64,000 nucleotides of DNA from Venturia oleaginea. Lineage: Eukaryota > Ascomycota > Dothideomycetes > Venturiales > Venturiaceae. The stretch spans positions 496,001-560,000 of the forward strand of contig JABMLP010000022.1 of NCBI GenBank assembly GCA_013176395.1, read 5' to 3'. Made by a program: the position numbers and the translations under genes. Below the pieces are notes generated by a model that did no database searches, was not told where the DNA came from, and saw only the letters and a program-made list of their open reading frames with translations. Of this stretch, positions 1 to 11,087 are shown one piece after another (the first letter of the stretch is position 1; every line of letters starts with the position of its first letter).

Positions 1-130
1 ATATTCATATTCATATTCATATTCATATTCATATTCATATTCATATTCATATTCATATTCATATTCATATTCATATTCATATTCATACTCATATTTACAT
101 TCATACTCATATTCATAGTCGTATTCATAT
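1..130. repeat. ATATTC hexanucleotide microsatellite
   Basis: About fourteen perfect ATATTC units run from the left edge to about position 85, followed by degenerate units to about 130. The repeat is cut by the window edge, so its full length is unknown. It probably lies in the first intron or just upstream of the transcription factor gene that resumes at 205. Confidence 0.97.
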
Positions 131-204
131 CTTCCAGCTGGAAACCCATTGCTGAGACGTCTTGTTTCACATCGCTGGCCATGAATTAACAGAGCTCCCG
201 TCAG

Positions 205-2741
205 GTACGCAAGATACGATGCGATCCCACCATAAACGGCTGCACGCCTTGCCGCACCGCTCAAACACCGTGCAAGACCACTGATCGCATCACTGGCAAA
301 GCGACGACCAGAGGCCATACCGATGTGCTCGAGGTCGAAAACCGCATTCTTAAAGCGAGGCTGCAAGAGTACCACCAGAAGTTGTTGGACCTGGGCGTGC
401 CCTTGGCCGAACTTCAAGTGCCTCTCAGCAATACCCAATCTGCTCCGTCAGCAAAGGCGCCACCTCAGCAATACTGGGACTCACAGCAAGACAATAGCTC
501 GTCTCATCATGACGCTGAGCAGCATGGCTCAACCTCTGGCCATGTCGAGCCCAGTTTGTTTTCGAAACATATCAACAGCCGACCAGGCACCGTCATGATG
601 AATCCTGGTTTTGCCATGTTGAGAGGCACCAAGTTGTCTTTATTTGGGATGCACATGGACCTTGCCGAGTTTGCAGATGATCCGTCAGATCTGGACTCTC
701 CCCAGACCTTTGAGGGCTTCATGAAGCATGTTTTTGGCAGGGCACAACCAACCCAACCTGCACCTCTACCCGACAATCTCCAGAGTGCTCAAGGATATGC
801 CTATCGGTACTTCCGCTTTCTAAACCCATACACTCCTGTCATCGACAAACGTGACATACACGAATTGGTATGTTCGACTGTGGATTTCTCTTTGTGATCG
901 ACAACTTACATTGTGCAAAGCTCGAACAAATATACAATGATCCCGCGCCTGGTCCTCGTCCTGGACGGTCCGCCGCTGAAGAAGTCATCGTTCATATGAT
1001 GTTCTCTCAGATCAAATATCAATACGGCCAGCGCAATCAATTGCAAACCATGCTTGATGAAGCTATGGCACATTTCAAGTACTCGCTGAGTTTCTTTCCT
1101 GACCTTGTTCGGGGCCAGACTTTGCCAGACATTCAAGCTCTGACAATGATTGCAATTCAAGTTCGTACTTTTCCAAGGCCTGGTGCAGCCTGGTATTGTG
1201 GGCAGCTTGCACTGTCTTTGGCAGTTGAAACGGGCATGAATAGGTCGGCGGAGTTCTGGTCTGCAGTCGATCAGAGAGTCATGGGTGCTCATGAGATTGA
1301 GATGCGAAAACGTGTCTTCTGGACTCTCTTTGGTTTGGTGAGTAGTCTCAGTGGAAGACTAGGCCGGCCTATTCCAGTGTGCCTGAGCGACGTCGACATC
1401 GAATTCCCAAGTGCTGTGCCAGACAATCTTCCCGAAGAGTCGAATCTGTCCGACTACCGAAAATGCTCGTTTCTTGTTGGCAATGGCATTGTTGAGATCC
1501 TAGCCTTGACGTCTGAGCTCTACACAACCATGTACTCGGCCTCAAGCTCGTTACCTCAAGATTACGAGGCCAACGTCAACAAATTCGAGGCCGACCTGAG
1601 AATTTGGCGTTCGCGTCTACACCCAGAACTGGTCGATTACAAGCGAGCCGAAGGAGAAGTTCAAATCTGTGCCCTCTATCTCGAATTGTACAGTTTGGAG
1701 TTCCAGTTCCTCCTTCGACATCCATTGATCTTTCCGTCAAACCAGCCCGAGGCCTATAAACAGAACCTCAAGTACGCTCTCGATATAGCCCCAAAGACTT
1801 TGGCGGTGCTGAGCAAGCTCAAGGACTCCAAATGCCTTGATGTTCCTTGGTACAACGTGACTGTATTTCTTGCCATGATATTCACGACCCTGTTTGCGGA
1901 AGATCAACGTCGGGATGAGCTCACAGCGGAAGAGCTTCAGAGACTGAAGTCGGAGATGGACCTATGGGTGGTCGTTCTCGGAGATATCGGCGCCATGCTC
2001 GGTAAGTGACTTGTTTCGCAGCTTATGAATCATGGTGCTAAAATACGTTCACTAGGCTCAGGCTCTCGATTGCAACAATCGGTCGGCCATATCATCCACA
2101 ACTCCCTATCTAATTTCTCGAGCCAAGTTGCCAACAGATCACTCGGCCACAATCAGCAACCGACATATCATGAAAGTACCACTGCAATTCCGAGCTCGAC
2201 TGAAGTCAAGCACGAGCAGTCTGCATACCTTGCCGACCGCCGGCTATCTCAGCCGGATCATGCCTATCCGTCTAATACTCCAACCTATAACCTATACGCA
2301 CCAGGAGTCCAGCCAACTCGACCGTCCTACGTCCCTACCCAACCAAATTATGCACAGTCAAACTACAACCCTCTACCCACGCCTGAATCAACCCGTCTCA
2401 CGCAACCCCTCATCCTACCCGCCCTCAACACGACGAATTCGAATCCAGCCTTTGCATCAACGAACCCATATTTCCCGACCCAAGACGTTGCGCCGACGAC
2501 GCCTGCAACCGAGTGGCTTCGATGGAGTCAAGCGAATGTCAACTTGTTTGTTGGACATGCAGGACAGCAGCAACAGCAACAGGCGGACTACATGGGTCCT
2601 GCGAATACGTTGATGACGTTGAGTTCGAGACGGCAGAGGAGTGGAGTTGAGGGTCAACAGGGTTCTTCTGCTGTGGCGCAGCATGTGCAGTGGCCTAATA
2701 ACCTGTATCATTTGGGTTTACCGGGTGAGAGCGGTGGATGA
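205..2741 (+). CDS. Zn2Cys6 fungal transcription factor (5' end outside window)
   Basis: Exons are 205-867, 921-2001 and 2056-2741 (introns of 53 and 54 bp, frame kept), giving at least 809 residues. The visible protein starts with the second half of a Zn(II)2Cys6 cluster: a basic RKIRCD followed by two CxxC-like cysteines (NGCTPCR) and TPCK. This leaves two expected cysteines on an upstream exon; the acceptor at 204 fits the common intron position inside this motif. A leucine-rich coiled linker follows (LEVENRILKARL), then a fungal_trans middle homology domain (about residues 200-480, including the ALTMIAIQV and GRLGRPIPV segments). The C-terminus is a Pro/Gln/Ser-rich low-complexity tail with a short polyglutamine run, typical of an activation region. 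It should be a nuclear sequence-specific regulator. Its targets cannot be deduced. Confidence 0.88.
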
Positions 2742-3790
2742 GGATGATGGGGGGAGGGTCATTGTTCAATCTGGATGAGCGGGAAAGTTTGGATTTGCTA
2801 CTTGGTGGGGTTTGGACGGAGTGGACGTTCGACATTATCATCGTCGTCTTTGACAGCCATCTATTTATCGGGTCTTGTTGTGATTTGGTCACTGCTTTTT
2901 AATAGGCGTTGCGGGATGGCTTTTTCGGATCATTGTCATCTCAACCTATTCCATTAGCGTATTGTCGCATTTTGGCGGCAGGATGTATCGTTGTCTGGAT
3001 TTTGCAGGAAAGGGACTTGGGATTTATGTAATGCTTCTTTTAATCATCGTCTCCCACCAATTGACCCTGCTGTGGGAGGAATGGAAGGCTAGTAGCTGTC
3101 GATGGGAAGGGACATGGGGAGCTAAATACGCGGGGCAAACCCAACAGCTCCATGACTCGAGCCTAATCCTTGGATCGTGGTCGCCGCCCGCTATATCTCC
3201 GTTAATTCTTCAACGGCTCACCTAACCACTCGCGAAAGTTCCTCGGTTTTCCGGATTAATTTGGAATTAGTGAATGCCTGGTCTGGTACAGTGTCATCAG
3301 GACTTGTTGATAGGTAGGAAAAATTGTCAAAAACGAGTCCCAAATCCGGGATTCGTGATTCGCTGCCGAGAGACTAGATGAATGGAAAGACTACAAGCGG
3401 GTACTTGGAAAAAGTGGTTCCGTGGTGGTTGTGGTGGCGATCAAGGGTCACACTACACAGAGAGACGGACACACGGGCAACTATACTATAGTGAATTCGT
3501 GTCACTCTTGTCCATCTCCATCCTTTCTCCTCCACCGGCATTCTTCAGGGTTAATATGAACAGTTCGAGCCACGAGATGCACCTTGCAGAGGAGGGACCC
3601 TTGCAGGCCTTTCCATGTGCCATCTCTACTCACCAACAGATGCAACTGACGATCATGGTGGTTTTGGAATCTACTATCGAATCGTGGCCGTTGAACCTTC
3701 GACTTGACCTTCTCACCATCTCTCCAATAGTACTACGGATAATCACGTTCGCATCAATATCTTCTCTGCCGCATTTTATCTCTCGGCCCA
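2742..3790. other. Intergenic region
   Basis: About 1.05 kb between the regulator and the rhodopsin-like gene. It holds the terminator of the first and the promoter of the second. Short open frames here have no recognisable family and overlap the next gene in the wrong frame. No repeat or RNA gene was seen. Confidence 0.5.
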
Positions 3791-5162
3791 ATGAAGCTGC
3801 CACCGGTCAGCGTCTTAAAAACATGGCCTACACCAAACTACGTCAACCCTCAGACGCGAGGCAATGCTTTGATTTATTTGAACTCTGTGTTTCTTGGTCT
3901 TATGACCATTGTTCTAGCACTGAGGTTATACACGAGATTGATCGTGAAACAATGGTTTGGTTGGGATGATAGATTCATCATATGTGCATATGTAAGTTGC
4001 ATCCGCTTTCTATCCATGTACCATTGCTTCACTAATATGTTGCAGATAAGTACCGTGTTGATGAATATCACTGTGGACCTTGGTTCTGAAAGGTATGGCT
4101 GGACGAGGCATGCTTGGGACATCCCACTCAGCATGGGACAGACATCCTTCCATGTTGCATTCTACGCCAAACTTTGCTTCTTGTTTGCCGGATTCTTCAC
4201 GGCTCAATCGCTTCTGTGCTTTTATTATCGCCTGATAAAAGAGACTTCAGTAAAATGGTTCAGAACAGCATTGCATTGCTCAGTAGCGTTCAATATTCTC
4301 GCCTGGTTGCCGTTCATGTTCGCCGAGATATTCATATGCGTGTAAGTTTGTCCTAGCTCTTGTACCTGCTCATGTCTCTGACTGGAACATAAATAGACCT
4401 ACCTATGCCTATTGGTCATATCCAGAACCAGCAGGATCTAGGTGTATGAAGGAAGGCCCCGTAACGATGGTGGGAGGGCTGGTCAAAATCGCCGTTGATA
4501 TCCTTATTACGACCCTTCCAATCCCCCTGATCATGCATATGAACATGCCAAAAGAACAGAGATACTTGGTTTCCGTGCTTCTCGGACTGGGCTACATTGT
4601 AGGTATTGCCGGCGCTGTGAGAGTGTACTTCACATGGAAGTCATTCTACGACACCAACGATGCGATTTGGTACCAGTACCCTGCATTCATAGCCGCCGCA
4701 ATAGAAAACGATCTTGCTATCGTAGGTCGTTTATTCTTCACAAGCATGAATTCCAGCTAACAACTGCAGTTCTGCGCTTGCGTCCCTACAATACGACCTC
4801 TGTTCCCACATCTATTCGGCGCCCCCGTGTCTAGGATCAAGAACTGGATGTCTTCAAAGTGTTCATCGAATCAGAACTCACATCCCGACCAGTCAGGTTC
4901 GCACAGTTCGCGAGTCTCTCAAACACTGTCTGGAATCAACAGCATCAATAAGCTTGTTGTTCCTGCGCCGACGAAAAGCAGTTCCAGTTCCGGGAAGAAG
5001 AAGTTAATCATACGACAAAACGAATCCTTTGAACTTACTAAAAAGTCGGTGGATGACCTTGGTCAAAGATTTGGGCCTGAGGACTTGAGCAACCTCGACT
5101 ATTTCCGTTTTGGACCGTGGCATGATGAGGGAGCTGGTTTCGTGTTGTGTGATATCAAGTGA
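3791..5162 (+). CDS. Fungal rhodopsin-like integral membrane protein
   Basis: Exons are 3791-3991, 4046-4341, 4397-4721 and 4770-5162 (introns 54, 55 and 48 bp); the spliced frame gives 404 residues. The N-terminus has the Pro-rich WPTPNYVNPQTRG signature that precedes helix 1 in the fungal rhodopsin-domain family (PF20684). Seven hydrophobic segments follow. The fourth exon opens with FCACVPTIRPLF, a conserved end-of-helix 7 motif, and then a Ser-rich, basic cytoplasmic tail. The start is chosen because the conserved N-terminal motif begins ten codons in. Members are orphan GPCR-like membrane proteins; some carry an N-terminal CFEM domain, which this one lacks. Ligand and signalling role are unknown. 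Confidence 0.85.
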
Positions 5163-5711
5163 TCTCGAGAACGGATTTCTTTCTGCATTTTGAGCGACTG
5201 GCGTTTGGGAAAAAGACTGAGTTTAGCATCCGAGTTATGCTACTAGCGTGGAATTGTAATGTTTCAAAACTGTACATACTCATACCAAACCGGTGAGACC
5301 ATCATCATCAACTCAGTAACGATATCGATCAAGAATTGCGTGTTGCTTCAATCTGGTCTTCTCGAGGGCAGCGGCGAACAATTTGGATCCTTGAGACGGG
5401 AAACAGATCAGTGTCCTGGATTGTGTAGCGTGATGTATAAACACATATCTGAGTCGGCAATGAGGAACTGTTGAACACGAACATGAAGCCTTTGCAAAGG
5501 TGAGGTTCAATCCCTTGACACAACCCCCAAACGCTGGCCGATCTGTGCCCCCTGTCTTCTGGCTGTCCCGGCCCGCAAATCTATCCCGGCTCGCCCCCTG
5601 CACCACACCACCAACTCGTCAACTTCTGCATCGTACATGTCTTGGATTCTGCGATGACCAAAGATCTAAGCCACCCCGTACCTCCCTTACCATTCTCCAA
5701 TTGCATGCAAC
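5163..5711. other. Intergenic region
   Basis: About 550 bp upstream of the acetyltransferase. It is partly C-rich near 5515-5600. A B-box-like GGTTCAATCCC near 5503 has no matching T-stem or A box, so no tRNA is called. Confidence 0.45.
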
Positions 5712-6843
5712 ATGACTCTACCAGACAACACCGGGCTTATCTTCCGACAAGCGAGCGATCATCAACTCAACCTTGTCTGGACTCTGAACGCCGAAGCATG
5801 GGCGGCGCCCATTTCCACCGAGGAACACGTCGCTCGAGAGCGATTGCTCAGCCAGCAACGTCTGACCGGGGATAATTGGCGAACCTTTGTGCTTTTCCGG
5901 CAAGAGGATGAAATCATCGCGTCGTGCGAGGCCTTCGAAAAGGAGATTTTGATTTCGGACGAGAATGGGTTTCGTAAGGAGCGTGGGTATGGCATTGCGA
6001 GTGTTTATACGAATCCGAAATACAGGCGTCAGAATATGGCGAATTTTTTACTTATGAAACTTGCTGAGTGGATGGATGGGGAAGGGGAGGGTAATGTTAG
6101 TGCGCTGTATTCCGATATTGGAAAGGTATGTTTTGGTCTATGGTTCAACGTTGTCGGGTTGCTGATTCCTGTTTATGTAGACCTACTACGAAAAGTTGGG
6201 ATGGACACCGTATTCAACTCGCCAACTTGTGCTACAATCGGGAACAGACCTGTCTGCTAAGGTCGATTTACCAGAATCATATCCGCTCGGAGATGAGCAT
6301 ATAGAAGAATTGTGTAGAGAAGACGTCCAAGCCCTACAAGAGGAATTCTTGCACCCTGTGAACACGGATAATCATGTTCATATAGCTTTTACACCGACTG
6401 CCCACCAAATTCAATGGCACATGGTGCGAGAAGATCACATGGCTAAAGCACTCTTCAACCAAGAAAAATCACCTTATCGAGGTGCGATAGCCAGGAGCAG
6501 AAGAGCATGGCTTATATGGTATTTTGACTTTGTCGAGAGGAAGTGCAAGGTGCAGAGAATTGTGTTACTCGATGAGCACGAGCACGCGCGAAATGTGAGC
6601 GAGGTTGCTGCTCTCCTCCTCTTCGCCCAACGGGAGGCAAAATCTCAGGACATCGACAAAGTTATCGTCTGGAATCCTTGCGGCGCGGTTAAGGAAGCTG
6701 GTTATCTTCTTGCTGAGAAATTTGAAGGGACAGATGCCGAGATTGAGGAACGAGATTCTTCGATATCGGCTTTGAGGCGTCGGTATGAAGAGTCAACTCA
6801 TAATGTTGTTTGGAAGTACAACGAATATTATGCTTGGTGTTGA
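5712..6843 (+). CDS. LYC1: LYC1-like GNAT N-acetyltransferase
   Basis: Exons 5712-6125 and 6181-6843 flank a 55-bp intron (GTATGT...TAG) and encode 358 residues. The N-terminal half has the GNAT fold, with the acetyl-CoA-binding region around GIASVYTNPKYRRQNMA (about residues 95-112, the V-x-x-x-x-R-x-x-N/G-x-A pattern). The long C-terminal half, with WYFDFVERKC and a terminal KYNEYYAWC, resembles the fungal LYC1 family, named for the Yarrowia lysine N6-acetyltransferase that starts lysine degradation. The family match is by pattern only. The substrate could be lysine or another amine. Likely cytosolic. It is convergent with the dehydrogenase that ends at 7122. Confidence 0.8.
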
Positions 6844-7121
6844 TTTGTATTGGGTACACTCCACATCGATATCGCGTCTGCTTCGACAGCTCTGCATATT
6901 TCTCTATCACCCATGCAGAATTCTTACTGAATGCCACCCATCAAGGACACCCAACAATCCTAGCATAAAATCGAACAAATCAGGTTAGCAGACACTTCCA
7001 CACCTTAATGTGTTTCAGACTAACAAATATAACAGAAAAGAACAGACATGAGATTTGTAGATGAGAGTCGCACTTGGCTCCAAGAGAGCACATACTTTGG
7101 TCATCAGTATCGTCGCTCGGA

Positions 7122-7928
7122 TTATTCGTGCCTTTCCTTCCACTTGCGGTCAAATACTTGCAGACTTCTTTGTGCTGTAGGAACAACACCAAGTGCTTTG
7201 ATCGAAACCCTTTCATCCTGACAGAGCATCCATAGGGCTGATTTGGCCACATCCTCCGCAACGAGAGGATCAAACCCTTCCACGAATTCATCATACATCC
7301 CTTTTTCATACCCAACACGCTGCTCATGAAAATGAGTAGCCACAGCACCAGGTCTAAGAGCCAGGACTCTAATGTTAGAACCCTGCAACTCCGTCTTCAG
7401 CACGTTCGTGAAAGCCTCCTGTGCAGCCTTGGAAGAACGGTACACAGCTTCACCCGGGAACGGCGGAACCTCAAGTCCAGTCACTGAAGTAATATTCAGT
7501 ATCGTGCCTGCCTTCCGTTTCATCATCTCCTCCTCATTCAGAACGGCATAAGTGGCAAACATATACCCATTGATATTCGTACCAGTCATAGTCACAATAT
7601 CTTCAATCTTCAGATCTGGGAATTTCGCCGGAGCTCCCAATGCTAGACCGGCATTATTGATGAGGATGTCGATTGGGCCCGTCTGGGAAACCACGTTTGC
7701 AACGGCGTCGCGCAGGGATTGGTGATCTTGCACGTCGACGACGGTACAGAAGACTTGGAGACCTGATCCGTGTTTCTCCTGGAGATTGGTGGATAAAGCT
7801 GGTAATTTATCTTGGGATCGAGCGAAGAGGATGAGTGTGGGCTTTTCAGGCGCAAGGGCATAGACAATGGCGGCGCCGATGCCCATTGAGGCGCCTGTTA
7901 TCAAGATGTTCCTGCTTTGCAGAGCCAT
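7122..7928 (-). CDS. Short-chain dehydrogenase/reductase (SDR)
   Basis: An intronless frame of 268 residues. It has a complete classical SDR core: TGASMGIG dinucleotide-binding motif (about residues 12-19), NNAG (about 91-94), the catalytic serine in NITSVTG, and YRSSK as the YxxxK pair. An ARS after the third strand suggests NADP(H) preference. Overall it resembles the YMR226C/YdfG branch, which oxidises 3-hydroxy acids such as serine and allo-threonine, but branch assignment is inference. It is probably cytosolic because no signal or membrane segment is seen. Its 3' end faces the acetyltransferase across 278 bp. Confidence 0.93.
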   Translation of the reverse strand: MALQSRNILITGASMGIGAAIVYALAPEKPTLILFARSQDKLPALSTNLQEKHGSGLQVFCTVVDVQDHQSLRDAVANVVSQTGPIDILINNAGLALGAPAKFPDLKIEDIVTMTGTNINGYMFATYAVLNEEEMMKRKAGTILNITSVTGLEVPPFPGEAVYRSSKAAQEAFTNVLKTELQGSNIRVLALRPGAVATHFHEQRVGYEKGMYDEFVEGFDPLVAEDVAKSALWMLCQDERVSIKALGVVPTAQRSLQVFDRKWKERHE

Positions 7929-8800
7929 GGTCGATGTTGTCTTGCATTCATTTTCCGATCGCTGAAGTATTGTTTGAAAGGAACCTGAATTTCGTGGTTA
8001 GTGGTTGTTGTCAGTCGATGATGATTGAGTGACGTTTTTTTTTTCTTTTCACTTTCGACACCAACCTTCCCTAAGACAGACCTCAATCATGCAAACTCAA
8101 GCCTCTTGCTCTCGTTCGCAAATGGAGCATCAAAATTCGGGACAAAAATGAATTTGTAAATACCAAAACGACCTGAATAAATTCTAGAAATGGCCTGGGT
8201 ATACAAATCAGCTGTTCTCTGTTTCTAAACTCTTATTTAAATTTACTACCACCTTGTTAGGTGGTAAAATCACAGAAGGAGCGTGAAAATAGACTTGGCC
8301 ATTTTAGCCCGCTTATTTCTCCCCCCGATAGATGAGCCATTTTCTATTCACCCCGCCATGATGGGAACTTGGCTTTTCGGCTTTAATAAGTAAATTCTTG
8401 GCTTCTGATCGGAACGTTTTCGTTTCGTGAAGCCTGATGATAGGTGGTAGAGATGGAAAGGTCGCACGTTTTCGCAAGATCCATTCACGTGCAAGGAGAG
8501 CTGTAAAGTAGTTTAGGTTCTTGGTGTGCGGAGGTTGTATTGCGAAATTCAGACACGCTTTCGAGAATGAAATGTCGTGTGGACTATGGTGCGTGCTTCG
8601 TACATGCCCAGAGCCATGAGTTGCCTAATATAGCTTGTCCGCATATCAATACAATCTACCTATATTTAGTCTCGCTCGAGTGGCGAAATCAGCTGTTAAA
8701 TAAGAAAACGGCCTTCGGAGGTGGTTTGATGGTTGTTATGTTCATAGAGTACTTATAAGACGAGCATTGTGACCACCAGTTATTCATCCCCGCAGCTTCA
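7929..8800. other. Intergenic region, AT-rich
   Basis: Upstream DNA of both the dehydrogenase (leftward) and the secreted cysteine-rich protein (rightward). It is AT-rich around 8140-8400. No coding frame, RNA gene or clear repeat was recognised, apart from the TATA-like element listed separately. Confidence 0.45.
8754..8760 (+). promoter_or_regulatory. Putative TATA element of the secreted protein gene
   Basis: TATAAGA lies 40 bp upstream of the ATG at 8801. Position and sequence suit a core promoter element, but this is pattern matching only. Confidence 0.35.
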
Positions 8801-9223
8801 ATGCAGCTCTCTACCTTTCTATTCACTATAATTGCAGTGTGAGTATGACCTGTTTCTCTGGTTCCTTGATACCGATTGATCCCTAAGTATTTTTGTCCCG
8901 ATCTAATAACTCGCAGTACCGGAATCGCATCCGCCCAAGACACGTCAAATTATAAAGGTTGCTGCAATCCAAACAACGGAAACGCTTGGAAGCCATATTC
9001 AACAGGTCGATGCTGCAAAGGCAAAGGGAAAATGGTGAAGTGGACGGTGCGAAATTTCAATGTGGTAGGTTAATTGTTTGTACCGGCTGTAAAGAGGGCT
9101 GACAGTTCTTAGTGCGACATACCGAAAGATAAACATAATCCATTTAATGATTGCTGCACTACCGAGGGCAAAGTGTTGAAAACGAAGGATTGGCGTATAT
9201 GCGACGCTCCTGGAAGTACATAG
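8801..9223 (+). CDS. Small secreted eight-cysteine protein (effector-like)
   Basis: Exons are 8801-8838, 8917-9064 and 9113-9223. The introns (78 and 48 bp) have GTGAGT and GTAGGT donors, a CTAATAAC branch site near 8903 in the first, and CAG and TAG acceptors. The spliced frame is 98 residues. Residues 1-19 form a signal peptide (hydrophobic core, ASA before Gln20). The mature 79 residues carry eight cysteines at 28, 29, 45, 46, 63, 76, 77 and 92, that is three CC pairs and two singles, an even number suited to four disulfides. The protein is Lys-rich and has no family I recognise. Secretion and disulfide bonding are inferred; a role in host interaction or antimicrobial defence is only a possibility. 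It sits at the edge of a repeat-rich block. Confidence 0.75.
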
Positions 9224-9300
9224 GTTAAGAGAGACGACAAGGGCTTACTAAGGTGGTTGAGAGAGGCGATACCTATGATTCTTGTCTTCTATTCTTCAAA

Positions 9301-9314
9301 CCAACAATGCCAGG
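9301..9314 (+). repeat. 14-bp direct repeat, left copy
   Basis: CCAACAATGCCAGG is identical to 10918-10931. The two copies bound the 1.6 kb repeat block and could be a target-site duplication. The left copy is followed at once by a TTGA/GATT tetranucleotide run. Confidence 0.8.
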
Positions 9315-9333
9315 TTGATTGATTGATTGATTT
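9315..9333 (+). repeat. (TTGA)n short tandem repeat
   Basis: Four to five TTGA units directly inside the left 14-bp repeat. Read on the minus strand this is a (TCAA)n tail, the kind of simple tail left by some LINE-type elements. Confidence 0.85.
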
Positions 9334-9832
9334 TATCCTACTCGGTTGCAGCCGCTTAATCACGCAGCTATGTCCGGTTAGGAGGACTTCATCAGACAGC
9401 CGACACGTGATAGATTATATAATCCACCGCGCCCCACTTCGCCCCGTTCACTGAAACAAGACCAGCTGTCCCCTCCGTCCTCCCTCTTTTCCCTTAACCA
9501 GTATCTCCAAATGCCCGCTGGCTCTTGTAGATACTGGTTATTCTGCTAGTATATCTGTGCTATGTAGACTCAAGAGGCAATGCCTCGTGTTTCGCTATCC
9601 TTCTACCTACAGTCTCCCTCTAATGCTCAGCTTGTCTATCTGTTTCGCCTTATCCCTCAAGGCCAATGGGTTCCCTAAGTATGTTTCTGCTTGTGAAAGT
9701 TGCCTTGCACCAGATTCCTATGCGGCGGTGTATTTGGTTGTGTGATGCTGGAGACAATAGTAACCATCGTAGTCGTGATTTCGCTGCTTGGGTGTGATAC
9801 TCCGGGTATGCCCGTGGACGAGGCTGTCTGGT

Positions 9833-10538
9833 AGCTGCCGTATTGTATGGCGCCGATCGTGCTATAGACCTGCCGTCTTATAGTCGGAGCCTATCTGCTG
9901 CTAGTCGCTCTCCCTACTTGCTATATCGCGCTCCTACTCTTGCCAATGCCATAACTGGGACGCAACAGTCTGGGGAGAGGCTCAAGGCTACGTCTGCTGG
10001 CTTGTAGGGAGGGGATTTGCCGCCAATAAGCTCCTTCTATACGTCCTTACTGCTTACTGTGTTGCGCACCTACTCTTGCCAATGCCATAACTGGGACGCA
10101 ACAGTTTGGGGAGAGGCTCAAGGCTCTGGACATCAGCTTGCAGCAGGACGGTTTGCGGAGACGATAGTAGATGAGGTTCTCTAGCAGCTGCCGTATCGTG
10201 TCGCACCGATTGTGTTGTAGACCTGTCGTCTTATAGTCGGAGCCTATCTGCTGCTAGTCGCTCTCCCTGCTTGCTATATCGCGCACCTACTCTTGCCAAT
10301 GCCATAACTGGGACGCAACAGTCTGGGGAGAGGCTCAAGGCTACGTCTGCTAGCTTACAGGGAGGGGATTTGCCGCCAATAGGCTCCTTCTATGCGTCCT
10401 TACTACTTACTGTGTCGCGCACCTACTCTTGCCAATGCCATAACTGGGAGGCAACAGTTTGGGGAGAGGCTCAAGGCTCTGGGCAACAGCTTGTAGCAGG
10501 ACGGTTTGCCAAGACGTTGGGAGAGGTTGTCTAGTCGT
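9833..10538 (+). repeat. Two tandem 353-bp repeat units with an internal 136-bp sub-repeat
   Basis: The segment starting CCTACTCTTGCCAATG occurs at 9933, 10069, 10286 and 10422, spacings 136, 217 and 136. The higher-order period is therefore exactly 353 bp, and the junction sequence AGCTGCCGTAT also recurs 353 bp apart (9833 and 10186). The units are about 90 percent alike by eye. A decayed third copy seems to start near 10539. Part of each sub-repeat is open on the plus strand, with a peptide containing TYSCQCHNW and a nearby stop, but 353 is not a multiple of three and no family was recognised. Probably non-coding satellite-like DNA or the remains of a mobile element. Confidence 0.9.
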
Positions 10539-10810
10539 TGCAGTGGTGTGTGGTGCCGATTGTTGCGCACCGGGCGTCTGGTGTTTGAGTTGTGTTGAAG
10601 GTATTGCCGTTCTAGCAGTGACTCGTCGACTCGGAGCGTTGCAGTGTCATCTGGGGTGATGGACTAGCCGGGAGATAGTGACTAGATGGTTGCTGTTGTC
10701 TTTGGTGGACGCATCGTTCGTGTAGCTTGCTCATGTATTCGTCTGCTTGCTCTGCCGTGGCCGCGACGGCGACTCTAGAGATATCTCATCGACGCTGAGG
10801 GACGCGCGAT

Positions 10811-10824
10811 GGCCTCTAGAGGCC
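10811..10824. repeat. 14-bp perfect palindrome
   Basis: A palindrome GGCCTCTAGAGGCC lies in the GC-rich end of the repeat block. Whether it is functional is unknown. Confidence 0.6.
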
Positions 10825-10917
10825 GGAGCGGCCACTGGCAGAGGTGTTTTGATGATCCTTAGATGATACTTCTGTAAATTCCAAAAATTGAGTTCTCGCT
10901 GTGTGTGCTGTTTTTCC

Positions 10918-10931
10918 CCAACAATGCCAGG
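10918..10931 (+). repeat. 14-bp direct repeat, right copy
   Basis: Identical to 9301-9314. It closes the repeat block 157 bp before the start of the Ap4A phosphorylase gene. Confidence 0.8.
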
Positions 10932-11087
10932 AGCCGCGTTTCCAACATGAATTGCCCTTTGCTAAAAACCACGTGTGTTCCACTAATCTAGAAACTACTT
11001 ACTTAATACGACTAAATCGCAGCCACTTATCCATGACGCCCACCATCTCTTCAACAATAATTTCGAACCTCAATACTCAGCCTCGCA

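Noticed and set aside
3382..3969. 195-residue plus-strand frame overlapping the rhodopsin-like gene
   Set aside because: It is in another frame than the well-supported gene at 3791, has no family motif and is probably chance.
5440..5520. Possible tRNA with B-box-like GGTTCAATCCC near 5503
   Set aside because: The flanks do not form a 5-bp T-stem, and there is no A box or acceptor stem upstream.
10271..10534. 87-residue frame in the tandem repeat block as a gene
   Set aside because: It spans repeat units whose 353-bp period is not a multiple of three; neighbouring copies do not keep the same frame.
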